A stretch of DNA of 43,850 nt, taken from NCBI GenBank assembly GCA_012032555.1, contig JAAUSR010000041.1, forward strand, positions 1 through 43,850, written 5' to 3'. This document shows positions 17,751 to 27,470 of the stretch, one piece after another; position 1 is the stretch's first letter; every line of letters begins with the position of its first letter. Below the pieces are notes generated by a model, which had not been told where the DNA came from, made no database searches, and saw nothing but the letters and a program-made list of their open reading frames with translations. A program made the position numbers and the translations under genes. This stretch comes from Thioploca sp. (lineage in GTDB: Bacteria > Pseudomonadota > Gammaproteobacteria > Beggiatoales > Beggiatoaceae).

Positions 17751-19832
17751 TCATAATACCACATCATTAAATGTAGATGTTACTGGTGCATGCTTAAAAC
17801 GAGTATCTCCATTACTATTCTCACCTTCAAGGTAATTGGTTATCTCGATCTGTTGTTCTGGTTGAAATCGTTGCTGTCCATTTAAAGAACGCCCAGCTAC
17901 TAATACTAACATTTCCGCATGGATAATATCGTCTTGTTCTGCTGGGGTATTAAAAGTTAAGTCTCTGATAGTGCTGTTGTTGAGACTATAATCAGAATGA
18001 ATAGCAAAAAATACTTTATCTTGCCAAGCCTGCCACCACCACCACTTTGATGTACTTGGCGCCGGGTTTTCCGTAAAGTAAAAACATTGATATCTTTGAA
18101 GCTCCTGCTGAACACTTGTCCTTTTGGAGATAGCTTTAATCTTATCAATAAGATCTTCTTTACTAGAAATGTTTTTTATTTGGGCGGTTGGATCATCTAG
18201 TTTTGGATCATCTAGTTTATAAAAGTCAATAAATTCTTGTTTTATATCTTTATCTTTAAGAGTATCCAGCACTCTGGCTATCAGTTCTTCCTTGGTAACT
18301 TGGGGATCTTTTTTGAGTGTCTCATATTCCAGATCATGTAAATCAAGGATTAGAAAGGGAGTCTGTGGGTCGACCGGCCATTTGTTTGGAATGGCAGCAA
18401 ATTGGGTTTTAAAATTTTCCCATGTCGTGTCAAATATACCAGGTAGTTTAGGTAGATTATCAATCTGATTTTGGCTTAAATTCGGTTTTTGAACGATGTA
18501 CTGGAGTAGGTAGTTTTTTAGAGAATACTTAGTAGAAGATAAGTCAATTGGTTCATCACGGATAGGGTCATTGGAAATCCTGCCAAAATAGCCTTGATTT
18601 ATTTCTAAATTACCTATTTTTAGTTCTTTAGTAGTCCAGGGATATTTAGGGTAAAGAATATTCTTATCTTTGACATTATTTTTTATCTGCACTAGAATTC
18701 CTTCTTTATCAGTTGTTTTATCAAGATAATTATCAATTTTATTCACTGATTCAATAAATTCAGTTATAAAACTTTTCTTTTGTTCAGTAATACTATCAAT
18801 ATCAGTTGCCATGGTATCCATGAATTGATAAAAACTTTGCTGAGCATATCTATCAAGACACGCTCTGACTTGAGTTGCTACTTGATAATCCATCATTCGG
18901 TAGACTGGCTTAAAATCTTCTGATGTAATGGTAATTAACGTATCATTAAACGTCGGATTAGCGCGGTCTAATTGCTCGGTGTCATCTTGTGGATGAAGGT
19001 AGGTTTCATAAACCGGGGGCGCATTGATAAATTCGGGGATAACATCTATTAGTGGAGAACTAGCAAAGAAGCCACTACTCGGTGAAATAAAGATAGCACC
19101 GTTAGCACTCGGATTATCAATTACGACGCCTTCATAATTATATTGATCAAGATAATTTCTAGTTTGGTTAATTGGCTCAATAATTGACCCCGCTATAGTG
19201 CTGCCACATTCAGTCAGGGTACCGGTTCCCACATCCCGAGTTTGATTTTTAGTGAGCCGACCTGGTGCAAAGATCACCGCAATAGCGCCATCAAAAGTCG
19301 GTTTGCCGTCTTGATTAACAATGGGTTGGCCGTTTTTATCAAGAATCGGTTGACCCGTAATGATTTCATTTTTGGCATCTCTAATTACTATTTGGCCATA
19401 GCTATCGCTGGTAAGCACCTGTTTCGGATTATTTTTAAAATTACCAGACACGGCATACCAGAGGCATTCGCCACTGCCATCTCGTAAAGGTGGTACACCT
19501 AAAGTACGCCATGGGAAACGTCCGGTCACTATAATTCCTTCTTTATCACAAGTTAGTTCTGCATTCCTTGCTTCTAGACTACCATTGCCGTCTCTATCTG
19601 GACAGGGTAAGTAACCTTGTAGTTTAACATCATGATTTTGAGCATAAGTTGCCGCAAATCCCAACAAAGATTCTTTAGCTTGATTTAAAGCTTGTATCGT
19701 TTGATCTTGATCTTCTAATAGGTAATGTGCGCGTTCATTTAGTTGAGATAATAAAAAGGTAATCGAACCTAGTATAAAAATTGTTAATAGAATAATTAGC
19801 GCAGCACCCGATTGACTATGGACATAACGCAT
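17751..19832 (-). CDS. Large E5-less pseudopilin (GspK/PilX-like)
   Basis: Start placed at ATG 19832, since GGGGGAG sits seven bases before it and overlaps the alternative ATG at 19847. The 693-residue product begins MRYVHSQSG followed by AALIILLTIFILGS, a class III leader and hydrophobic helix, but mature position 5 is Ile, not Glu. Loss of Glu5 and large size are typical of GspK tip pseudopilins, and PilX-type minor pilins have a similar start. The first part repeats the neighbours' domain (LPCPDRDGNGS, GRFPWRTLGVPP, CLWYAV). About 450 further residues, including a charged Lys/Asp helical region (about 335-600), are not recognised. I infer a tip or initiation subunit. Confidence 0.75.
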   Translation of the reverse strand: MRYVHSQSGAALIILLTIFILGSITFLLSQLNERAHYLLEDQDQTIQALNQAKESLLGFAATYAQNHDVKLQGYLPCPDRDGNGSLEARNAELTCDKEGIIVTGRFPWRTLGVPPLRDGSGECLWYAVSGNFKNNPKQVLTSDSYGQIVIRDAKNEIITGQPILDKNGQPIVNQDGKPTFDGAIAVIFAPGRLTKNQTRDVGTGTLTECGSTIAGSIIEPINQTRNYLDQYNYEGVVIDNPSANGAIFISPSSGFFASSPLIDVIPEFINAPPVYETYLHPQDDTEQLDRANPTFNDTLITITSEDFKPVYRMMDYQVATQVRACLDRYAQQSFYQFMDTMATDIDSITEQKKSFITEFIESVNKIDNYLDKTTDKEGILVQIKNNVKDKNILYPKYPWTTKELKIGNLEINQGYFGRISNDPIRDEPIDLSSTKYSLKNYLLQYIVQKPNLSQNQIDNLPKLPGIFDTTWENFKTQFAAIPNKWPVDPQTPFLILDLHDLEYETLKKDPQVTKEELIARVLDTLKDKDIKQEFIDFYKLDDPKLDDPTAQIKNISSKEDLIDKIKAISKRTSVQQELQRYQCFYFTENPAPSTSKWWWWQAWQDKVFFAIHSDYSLNNSTIRDLTFNTPAEQDDIIHAEMLVLVAGRSLNGQQRFQPEQQIEITNYLEGENSNGDTRFKHAPVTSTFNDVVL

Positions 19833-19909
19833 CACTAGCTCCCCCATTATTACTACAATATTCTCAGCAAATGAGATGCCAGTTCAATAATAACAAACTC
19901 AACAAACAG

Positions 19910-20344
19910 TCACTGTGGTTCATAATTATTTGGCTCCAATTCAAAATTTTCTTGAACCTCACCATTAAGTGTATTAAGAGTTTGTCCCGGTTTCAAGGTA
20001 AAACCTTTTCTCTGATCAGCTAATTGAATTGGCACGACTAGACCTCGCCGTTGTTGTTCTTCAATTTTAAAACCAGTTTGAAATGGACTACTTTCATTAT
20101 TCATCCATATCGTGGTTGGTCCCACACTACGAGTAACTAAACCATTAAAGGTAATATAAGGAGGTGGCTTGGGTGGCTGAGTTTTCTCTTTTTCCGGCTG
20201 GGTTGGATTGACTCGTTCTTTGTCAAGCGCCTTACGTTGTTGAGGAGTAGTAAATAATCGCTGTAAACCCAAACCGTCCCCCCAGCTAAGTTGAGGTAAA
20301 CTAGATAACCATAAAAATAGTAACAAATAGCACCTTACCGACAC
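19910..20344 (-). CDS. PilP/MshK-like periplasmic pilus assembly protein
   Basis: The open frame extends further upstream, but GTG at 20344 is the likely start. It lies one base beyond the stop of the PilO-like gene, follows GGAATAA, and begins a signal peptide (VSVRCYLLLFLWLSS, cleavage near LSWG). The mature part (about 120 residues) has a Pro/Lys/Glu-rich linker, then a small beta domain: ITFNGLVTRSVGPTTIWMN, VPIQLADQRKGFTLKPGQTL. This resembles MshK, PilP or GspC domains that couple the inner-membrane platform to the secretin. Position after PilM/N- and PilO-like genes supports the assignment. No secretin gene is present in the window. Confidence 0.65.
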   Translation of the reverse strand: MSVRCYLLLFLWLSSLPQLSWGDGLGLQRLFTTPQQRKALDKERVNPTQPEKEKTQPPKPPPYITFNGLVTRSVGPTTIWMNNESSPFQTGFKIEEQQRRGLVVPIQLADQRKGFTLKPGQTLNTLNGEVQENFELEPNNYEPQ

Positions 20345-20345
20345 C

Positions 20346-21011
20346 TTATTCCACTTCGGTTTCAATATTAGATATATACCAATTAAGGGTGCAAGTAACT
20401 TCCAAATAAGCTTTAGATATATCTTTGACATCAATAATTCTATTTAATTGCTTAATATCACATTTTTTTAAATTAAATAACCCGGTAAATCGATGATTTT
20501 CTATCGCTTTTACCAAGTCTAGCATATTCCCTTCGTGTAGCAAAGTCAATTTCAAAATTAATTGTGTTTCATAAGTTTTGAATTGATCTTCTACAGTTAA
20601 ATCAGGAATTTGGTAAATCTTTTTGCTAGAAAGTTCATAGTTCGCTGAAAAAGGGTGTACTAGAGAAAGAAGTGCTTTGATCTCATTAAACATCTTCAGA
20701 TGGGGTTCCTCTCTATTAAGGTTTGTTCGATTCAAAAAAAAACCCTCTTTTTCTAACTGATAGAATTTATCTAGATATAAATTATCAACAATTTCTAGCG
20801 CTTCTTGGATACGTGAATAGTCCGTTTCGATTTTATTAAAATCATTCCGTTGTTGACGAAGCCAAGAATCCATCTGCTGGCGGTATTGATAACTCGCACC
20901 AATCAATAATCCCCCGCTGACGAGACTTATTATTAATACGATGAAAGCCTTATTTAAGGCAAACCACTCCAGCGGTACCGGGTCAGTTGCTTCAGGATGA
21001 AGTTTTGACAT
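20346..21011 (-). CDS. PilO/MshJ-like inner-membrane platform protein
   Basis: A 221-residue bitopic protein. A short cytoplasmic N terminus is followed by one membrane helix (about 23-43), a coiled coil (about 45-85) and an alpha/beta periplasmic domain. This is the topology of PilO, GspM and MshJ. Sequence similarity to any one of them is weak by eye, so the call rests on topology and gene order. The start overlaps the end of the preceding gene by about 20 bases, indicating translational coupling. It would form the periplasmic coiled-coil clamp with the PilN-like part of its neighbour. Confidence 0.65.
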   Translation of the reverse strand: MSKLHPEATDPVPLEWFALNKAFIVLIISLVSGGLLIGASYQYRQQMDSWLRQQRNDFNKIETDYSRIQEALEIVDNLYLDKFYQLEKEGFFLNRTNLNREEPHLKMFNEIKALLSLVHPFSANYELSSKKIYQIPDLTVEDQFKTYETQLILKLTLLHEGNMLDLVKAIENHRFTGLFNLKKCDIKQLNRIIDVKDISKAYLEVTCTLNWYISNIETEVE

Positions 21012-22611
21012 AGGGATGTTTAATGAATATATCTATAACAAATGTGGCTTCGTCGGTATCAAGACGCGGACCAATATGACCTTGTAAAGCCTGATTAGGA
21101 TCATAAGGGGAACGTTGTTCCTCAACTTGCCAAGAATCGGTTTGCTTGAGATCATCTATAAATTTTCTAAACATAACAGCAGCTTGGTGGAGATTATCTT
21201 GAATATGATCTATTCTACCATGTATTTTCATGCCTTCCCAAAAGTAAGCTGTTGAATCAGCTAGTTCTGTTTGGTTTGCCGATTCAGTGTCAGTTAGAGT
21301 AACTGATAGGGAATAAGACTGAAAAATCTCCGCTTTAGTTTCACCAATACCCCATTCTAAACGTTCAAGAACGAGGTTAGTGGGGTGTCGATTTAAGCTT
21401 TGGCTCAGTTTTTCCCAAGTAGCTTGAGGGGAAATATGGTGTGCCTTAATGTAAGAACCAACATCAACAACATTACGAATAAGTACAATGTTATCTAGGG
21501 GTAATTGTGGAATTCTACTTTTTAAGCTATCTAATTCGGCTTGACGGTTATGAATTTTATCTTGAATAGTCTGACCTTGTTGTTTAATAACCATAGCTTT
21601 TTCTACAATCATCCAACTAGCAATAGCGGCACTCGATATCAGAGATAATGATCCCAAATAGACACTTAATCGTAATTGCTGATAAAAGAAATAACGATTT
21701 TCCTTAGGTTTAGCATAGTGATTTTTAGTGTACCAGCGGCGTGCTAAGGCATAAGCTACCCAGTGGTATAAATACAAGGTAGGTGCTTCAATTTGTAACC
21801 CTAACTGTTGAGTTAATTGATGACTTTCTATTAAATGTACAGTGAGACCCGCTAAGCTTTCACCAGATCGCTGCTTTAGTGTATTCAAGAAATTAATATT
21901 GGTTAAAATCACAACGGACAAGGGGCTTGATTGTTCCATTTGTGATAAGCGCCGAGTATTTTCTAAATAACGGTGAGTCGTACTGATTTGTCTTAATACA
22001 TAATCAGTATACTGCTGGGGATTTTGTATATCTAATGGAACTAATCGGCTCAACTGTAGTTTCTGCCTGAAAAAAAAACTTTGTCGTAACCCAGCCGTAC
22101 TATGAGTTCCCATAGGTGGGGTATGAGCAACTAATAAAGTATAAGGTGCTTTAGGCAAATATTTTAACAAATTTTCACTTAATAGCGGGAGAGAGTAAAT
22201 ACCAGCAAGCGGGATTTTTAAAGTGACAATTAAATTTAACCAAGGTTGTAACAGATTAGGATTATTTAAAGCCATAAATAGCCCTAAGTCATCACGTCGT
22301 CCCTGTGAATCACGTCCTTGAATAATCGCATAAGTATAAATCGCATTTTCAAACAAACGTTTTTTCTTATGATTCATTAATTCCAACTGATCTTTACCCC
22401 ATACATGGGGTAAAAGAGCAATTTGGTATTCCTCCTGGGTCGTATCAAGCAACCAATAAATCGGTGTCTTAACATCTTGACTTAAATACCGCGCAAATTG
22501 GGCTTCGCCTTTATCATTAATTGGAAAAGGTTGCGCTGAGGTTAAAGTTTTGCCCTTGACAGAAAAAGCCAATAACTCATTATCTGATTGGTAAAGGATA
22601 CGTTTATTCAT
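20992..22611 (-). CDS. PilM/PilN-like (MshI/GspL-like) pilus assembly protein
   Basis: A 539-residue protein. The N-terminal cytoplasmic part (about 1-300) has the length and alpha/beta pattern of the actin-like PilM/MshI/GspL domain. One membrane helix follows (about 315-338, YLGSLSLISSAAIASW), then a coiled coil and a periplasmic domain as in PilN. It therefore looks like a PilM-PilN fusion, the arrangement found in MshI and GspL. Its ATG overlaps the GspF/PilC stop codon in a TAATG junction, a sign of coupled translation. Nucleotide-binding motifs are not obvious, so ATP binding is not claimed. Confidence 0.65.
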   Translation of the reverse strand: MNKRILYQSDNELLAFSVKGKTLTSAQPFPINDKGEAQFARYLSQDVKTPIYWLLDTTQEEYQIALLPHVWGKDQLELMNHKKKRLFENAIYTYAIIQGRDSQGRRDDLGLFMALNNPNLLQPWLNLIVTLKIPLAGIYSLPLLSENLLKYLPKAPYTLLVAHTPPMGTHSTAGLRQSFFFRQKLQLSRLVPLDIQNPQQYTDYVLRQISTTHRYLENTRRLSQMEQSSPLSVVILTNINFLNTLKQRSGESLAGLTVHLIESHQLTQQLGLQIEAPTLYLYHWVAYALARRWYTKNHYAKPKENRYFFYQQLRLSVYLGSLSLISSAAIASWMIVEKAMVIKQQGQTIQDKIHNRQAELDSLKSRIPQLPLDNIVLIRNVVDVGSYIKAHHISPQATWEKLSQSLNRHPTNLVLERLEWGIGETKAEIFQSYSLSVTLTDTESANQTELADSTAYFWEGMKIHGRIDHIQDNLHQAAVMFRKFIDDLKQTDSWQVEEQRSPYDPNQALQGHIGPRLDTDEATFVIDIFIKHPYVKTSS

Positions 22612-23851
22612 TAATGACGAGATGTTCTACTATGTTGTTGTGAACCAACCTCGTTAGTAATATCAATCATCACATCATAAAGTGGTAGGAAGAACGACAA
22701 AATAACCCACCCCAGTAATAATCCTAAAACGACAACCATCGCTGGTTCAATTAACGTTTGTAACCGATCAATGGACTCTCTCACTTCCCGATTATAAAAA
22801 TAGCTCACATTAGATAAAGCAACATCCAATTCTCCAGTACTTTCACCCACTCTAACCATCCGTAACACCAGTGGTGGAAATAAATTGACTTTATCAAAAC
22901 TTTCGGTAATGCTTATTCCATCAGCAATATGATCACTCACGTCTTGTAATGCCCTTTCGATCACGACGTTACCAACTAGCCCTTTACTAATCTGTAAGCT
23001 ATCTAAGACAGTAATACCAGCGCTATAAAGTAATGCAAAAAAAGTCGCAAAGCGAGCTAAAATAATCTTCTCTAAAATCGGTCCAATAATCCATACCCGT
23101 AACTTAAAATAATCAATGGTCAAATGTAGACGAGGACTTACTTTGATAGCCGCTTTAATCAATAAAAACGTTAATACTGGTGTAGCTAAGATAATATACC
23201 AATAATTGACAAATAGATTAGAAACGAATAATAAGATACGGGTCTGTAACGGTAATTCAATATTAAGACTTTTAAAAAAAGTAATTAACTGAGGCACTAG
23301 AAACATCATAATAAAGAACATGACGCCTAATAAGATAATACCCATAAAACTAGGATAGGTTAATAACTTCTTGGTTTTAGCAACCATTTCGTCGTGCCAT
23401 TTTAAGGTTTCCGTCAAATGTTGAAATACCCGGCCTAACGTACCACTTTCTTCTCCAGTATGGATTAAACTAATAAATACCTGATTAAAAGTCTCAGGAA
23501 ATTCAGCCATCGCTTCAGATAAATGTGAACCACCTTGGATATTTTCAATTAAGCTCGAGATAATTTCACGAAATCGAGACTGTGGTAAAGTATCGCGTAA
23601 ATCACTTAATCCTTCTAGTAAAGGCACACCAGACCGAGTTAAATTTTCCATATGAAAACAAAGGTAATTAACTCTTGTCGTGTTACTTTACCCAGACGAA
23701 AATGACGTAATTTCTGGGTGCGACAATGAATTAAATCTAACCCCATACGATCAAGGCGGACTTCTAGATCATTAATATTATTTGCACTGATTTGTCCTTG
23801 AACGATACGACCCTGTGAATCCATGGCTTTGTAGAAAAATTGTTGCGGCAT
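22611..23851 (-). CDS. GspF/PilC inner-membrane platform protein, split by a one-base frameshift
   Basis: Two frames make one T2SSF protein of about 412 residues, the usual family length. The first (from ATG 23851) gives MPQQFFYKAMDSQGRIVQGQI and ends RQELITFVFIWKI before a stop. The second, from 23651 inward, continues HMENLTRSGVPLLEGL. One more T in the coding-strand TTT (AAA at 23660-23662) gives the family-like junction LITFCFHMENLTRSGVPLLEGL. Both T2SSF repeats are present, with HTGEESGTLG and VGESTGELD motifs and three membrane segments. It is the polytopic platform that the assembly ATPase turns. It is first in the pilus cluster and overlaps the next gene by one base. Confidence 0.9.
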
Positions 23852-23968
23852 TTTAATTTTATTCTGTGATTAGGTTGGTAACAAGAAATGACAAATAACT
23901 AATTGATACAAACTGGAAATAACTATTTTGATGGGTTTATTTTCTTAACCCTTTGCTGGAATTATCGT

Positions 23969-24322
23969 TTACCCCAGTCGTACCGGTTCTTCATCAACTA
24001 AATTCAGTAGTTTAGCAACCACAGTGAGCGCATCATCAACAAATTCATCTAAATGATACCAGCGTTCAGATTGGTTAAGTGTTTGGCTTATTTGGTCAGC
24101 AATAATCCGCATTTGATAAACATCCGCCTTGGCTTGAGAATGGGGACATTTTTCGGCACTAATAAATAACTCGGGCGTATTAGCACCGTCCGGAATAACT
24201 CCTAATAAAAAGTGGTAGGGAACATTATCTCCACTTTCAATCTCTCCTAATATCACCAGTAAAAATTCACCAAATTGGTAGCGACGTTTGGGGAAGGCTG
24301 TTTTAATAACAGGTAATGCCAT
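23969..24322 (-). CDS. Conserved-looking hypothetical protein, 117 aa
   Basis: I do not recognise this protein. It is soluble, without signal peptide or membrane segment, and acidic toward the C terminus. An early Arg/Lys patch (FPKRRYQFGEFLLVILGEIE) is followed by predicted strands and two helices. A good AGGAG lies before the ATG. It sits between the pilus cluster (starting 118 bases downstream on the same strand) and the lipid A acyltransferase gene (upstream), with its own gap on both sides. The gene is probably real because start signal and codon pattern resemble the neighbours, but no function is suggested. Confidence 0.6.
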   Translation of the reverse strand: MALPVIKTAFPKRRYQFGEFLLVILGEIESGDNVPYHFLLGVIPDGANTPELFISAEKCPHSQAKADVYQMRIIADQISQTLNQSERWYHLDEFVDDALTVVAKLLNLVDEEPVRLG

Positions 24323-24449
24323 AACTTTAATATCTCCTCTGGGTTTAAGAGAGTGCTTTAGATAAAGAAATTACCGATTCTACTCAATTTGCCTTGATTT
24401 AGCTTTGAAGAAGTTAGCATACTCAAAAAACTGTATTTATTAATTATTC

Positions 24450-25346
24450 TTATCTATCGTAACAGGATTTAGATTTTTCTCCGTTAGGGTGGCGTTTAAA
24501 TCGTTTATAATTCCACTGGTATTGAGAGGGACAAGTTTGTACACATTGTTCTACACCTTGATTTAATGCACGTACAGCAATTTCTACCTGAGCAGAATTT
24601 ATCATAGGTGACGCCTGCTGAAAATGGAGATGAAAACCACCTCCTTGAGATAAACGTTCCGCATAGGTAAACAGAACTAACGCCCCCGTTTTTTGTACTA
24701 AACGAAATACTAAAACCATTGTATAAGCGGGTACTCCAAAAAAGGGTGAAAAAATACCAGCTGCTGCTTCATTAGGCACCTGATCCGGAAGAATACCAAC
24801 CACCTGACCACGATGTAAAGCTTGGTACATAGTTCGTATGCCTTTCTGATTAGTCGCGACAAAACACCCACCGGCACGTTCACGGGCTTGACGAATAAAG
24901 TTATCTAAACCCACCAATTTAGGTGGACGGTATAAAGCAGTCAATGGATAATGTGCAGAAACATACAAGCCCGCAATTTCCCAAGCACCTAGATGAGGCG
25001 TTAACAAGATAACCCCTTGTCCAGTTTGCATAGCTTGTTGCAAATAGATTTCATTACTCACTGCCCGTATTTGTTTGAGAACTTGTGGAGGGGACCATAA
25101 CCACAAAGCACCCAATTCGGTAACGGTTTTGCAAGTTTCAATGAGACTTTGTTTAATGAACTCATCTTGTTCAACTAGCGATAATTGTGGGAAACAGAGT
25201 TGAATATTAGTACGAGTCACTTGAGTCATTCGTAATCGATTTTGTTGGGAAATTATCCTGCCTAACCAGGTGGCAATAGCATGTACTCTAGGTAAAGGTA
25301 GTAATGCTAATAAATGTAACACCCCTTTAATCAGAAATACCCGCAT
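24450..25346 (-). CDS. Lipid A biosynthesis acyltransferase (LpxL/HtrB family)
   Basis: The 298-residue protein matches LpxL/LpxM late acyltransferases. It has an N-terminal hydrophobic anchor (about 5-22), the catalytic H-x4-E motif in TPHLGAWEIAG, YRPPK, a central GGCFVATNQKG segment, and GILPDQVPNEAAAG. These enzymes transfer a secondary acyl chain from acyl-ACP to Kdo2-lipid IVA at the inner face of the inner membrane. I cannot tell LpxL from LpxM by sequence reading. The gene starts 24 bases after the stop of a polytopic membrane protein gene on the same strand, so the two probably form an envelope operon. Confidence 0.88.
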   Translation of the reverse strand: MRVFLIKGVLHLLALLPLPRVHAIATWLGRIISQQNRLRMTQVTRTNIQLCFPQLSLVEQDEFIKQSLIETCKTVTELGALWLWSPPQVLKQIRAVSNEIYLQQAMQTGQGVILLTPHLGAWEIAGLYVSAHYPLTALYRPPKLVGLDNFIRQARERAGGCFVATNQKGIRTMYQALHRGQVVGILPDQVPNEAAAGIFSPFFGVPAYTMVLVFRLVQKTGALVLFTYAERLSQGGGFHLHFQQASPMINSAQVEIAVRALNQGVEQCVQTCPSQYQWNYKRFKRHPNGEKSKSCYDR

Positions 25347-25370
25347 ATCATTATAACTAAGATTAATTGG

Positions 25371-27221
25371 TCAATTGACTTGAAACTTAAGGGTATCTTT
25401 TAATAATTGTCCTTCCAGTGATAAACACTCAACCGTGGCGGCTTTTTCACCGGCCGATTTAAAAGGAAACTGAGAGAGATCAACACGATATTTATCGACA
25501 TAATAAGGTGCATATAAACAATTCAATTCTGATAAGCACCACTTACAATATTCTGTGGCAAATAAGCTATGGTTATTCATCTCAAAAAAAGGTCGGCCAT
25601 TTTCATAATTAATTTGATTTTTAATACTGAGATCGTGAGCGATTGTAAAAGTACATTTTTTATGTTCATCTCGGTAAATGTAAAAGTAATTTTCGCTCTG
25701 TGGCTTACCTTGAGTTAATTGAACATCAACTCGATTAAATTTTAAAAACCAATAATAACCGGAACAATAGGAATTAATATCATAATAATAACTAAAAGCT
25801 TGCCTTGCTACACTCGTGGCACTCGTTATAAGCAACCGATTTTCTCCGTAATAAGCCAATCGTCTCGTTATTAAACCTAATTTGGGATTGAACAGAATAT
25901 AACTACTTAGAACAAGATAACTTATGGGTAAAATAGCTGTAACCCAAGGTAGCATTTTGGTTGCGTGAATAAAGTTTAGGTCTTTTAGCCCATAAATAAC
26001 TGCAAAAAAACCTAAAAATTGAAAATAGGCCACATATCTCCCCATCGAAACTGCCGGATCTAGAATAAGCAGCAACCAAAATAATGCTTGTAAATATAAG
26101 AATAACTTATCTTTTCTCCGTATCGCTTTAACCAATGCTAGCCCAATAAAAATCGGCAAAGGATACCATAAAATGCTGAAAGCCCCCTGAGTCGTATCAT
26201 AAAGTGAAATTTTTTCAAAAGCAGTCGGTTGTGACCAAAACAGCTGAATAATTTTTTCTAGTTTACTCCCTTCGCCAGTATATAGATTAGCAACATATTG
26301 GGCAAATTCCAAATCAATAAAAGGAAAAGCCAAAGTTCTAAAGTGAATAAAATTCATTAAATAATGACTTAATCCCACTAAATAAGCAGCTATCGTTAAA
26401 ACAATGGCATTAAGTAATTGGTCTCGACTAACAATAACTTTTCTATTCCAAAAAATCGCCAACAGAAATATCAATGAACCCATAACCACACCGGTTAACT
26501 TCATATTCAGTAAAGCGATTAAGTTAATTAACAACAAACTCAATTTAAATAAATTGTTAATACGAATAGCCAAGAGTATATTAGTTAAGACATATAACGC
26601 TTGAATACTATCAATATACCCGGTGGTTGCTTGCGCAATATTAATCGGATTAAAAGCATAAGTCAGCGCAACTTTATCTGCATATTGGCTTTCTAAGCCC
26701 AACCTTGTTGCTAACAGGTAAGTCGTCGTATAACTGGCTGGAATCACTATAACGGTTATTAAACCATAACCCCAAAAATAATTGGTTAACTGAATGCCCA
26801 GCGCTTGCAAAAATTCGCCAAATTTAGGATAGCCTTGCGAATAACTAATTAAATCATATAAATGAATATCTAATATATCATGATACAAAGCGATGGGAAT
26901 AGCGGTATTCAGGTGATAAAAATAGGCGTCATGAGAATCATCTACGCCCACTAACAAATTAATTAGTGTTAATAAAATAGTTCCCAAACATAAAATGATC
27001 GTAGAAAATACAGGTATTTCAATATTCTCATATAATTCTTTGAAACAACGAGAAAGTAAGCGAAAAGAAATAACCAAGGCACCGGCTAAAAATAGAACAC
27101 TATTCTTAATGTGTAACTGATTAAAAATTAAATGAATAATAAAATAAATGGGCGAAAAAACGAATAAAAAATAATTTAATATCCATAAGCATTTTTTAAA
27201 CAAATCAATTAACTTAGTCAT
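25371..27221 (-). CDS. Polytopic membrane protein, possibly GT-C glycosyltransferase
   Basis: About 616 residues with roughly twelve membrane helices up to residue 450 and a soluble, Cys- and Tyr-rich C-terminal domain. In the first large outer loop VDDSHDAYFYHLN carries acidic residues next to aromatic ones, as in GT-C enzymes that use polyprenyl-linked sugars. I cannot place it in a named family. The ATG at 27221 is preferred to a TTG at 27239 six codons earlier. Downstream, the lipid A acyltransferase gene follows after 24 bases, so a role in lipid or surface glycan assembly fits the context but is inference. Confidence 0.7.
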   Translation of the reverse strand: MTKLIDLFKKCLWILNYFLFVFSPIYFIIHLIFNQLHIKNSVLFLAGALVISFRLLSRCFKELYENIEIPVFSTIILCLGTILLTLINLLVGVDDSHDAYFYHLNTAIPIALYHDILDIHLYDLISYSQGYPKFGEFLQALGIQLTNYFWGYGLITVIVIPASYTTTYLLATRLGLESQYADKVALTYAFNPINIAQATTGYIDSIQALYVLTNILLAIRINNLFKLSLLLINLIALLNMKLTGVVMGSLIFLLAIFWNRKVIVSRDQLLNAIVLTIAAYLVGLSHYLMNFIHFRTLAFPFIDLEFAQYVANLYTGEGSKLEKIIQLFWSQPTAFEKISLYDTTQGAFSILWYPLPIFIGLALVKAIRRKDKLFLYLQALFWLLLILDPAVSMGRYVAYFQFLGFFAVIYGLKDLNFIHATKMLPWVTAILPISYLVLSSYILFNPKLGLITRRLAYYGENRLLITSATSVARQAFSYYYDINSYCSGYYWFLKFNRVDVQLTQGKPQSENYFYIYRDEHKKCTFTIAHDLSIKNQINYENGRPFFEMNNHSLFATEYCKWCLSELNCLYAPYYVDKYRVDLSQFPFKSAGEKAATVECLSLEGQLLKDTLKFQVN

Positions 27222-27348
27222 TACTTTTATTAGATTCAATACTCGCTTAGTTTTTAATACTATTAGGCATGACGTGATTCACCTAACTAATCAATTCATC
27301 AGTCAGGGAAAAATCAGTTGACTTTTTAATGGACAGCGACCCTCAACC

Positions 27349-27414
27349 CCATTAACTTAAGCGATTTTTGCTCCCTTGATCTTTGAGAGTGGGGAATTTT
27401 CCTTAAGTTAATGG
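27349..27414. repeat. Long palindromic element (13-bp arms)
   Basis: Perfect 13-base arms CCATTAACTTAAG and CTTAAGTTAATGG surround 40 bases. It is located downstream of ccmB on the minus strand, without a T-run. The right arm and flank (27402-27429) resemble bases 84-110 of the window at most positions, and GGGGAA precedes both. This suggests a dispersed MITE- or REP-like family. No transposase is nearby. The remaining bases of 27222-27470 hold no supported gene. Confidence 0.6.
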
Positions 27415-27470
27415 TAATGAGGCTAAGCGCATTCAAATGACACGAACTCAATGCAGAAACTTGATGGTCA

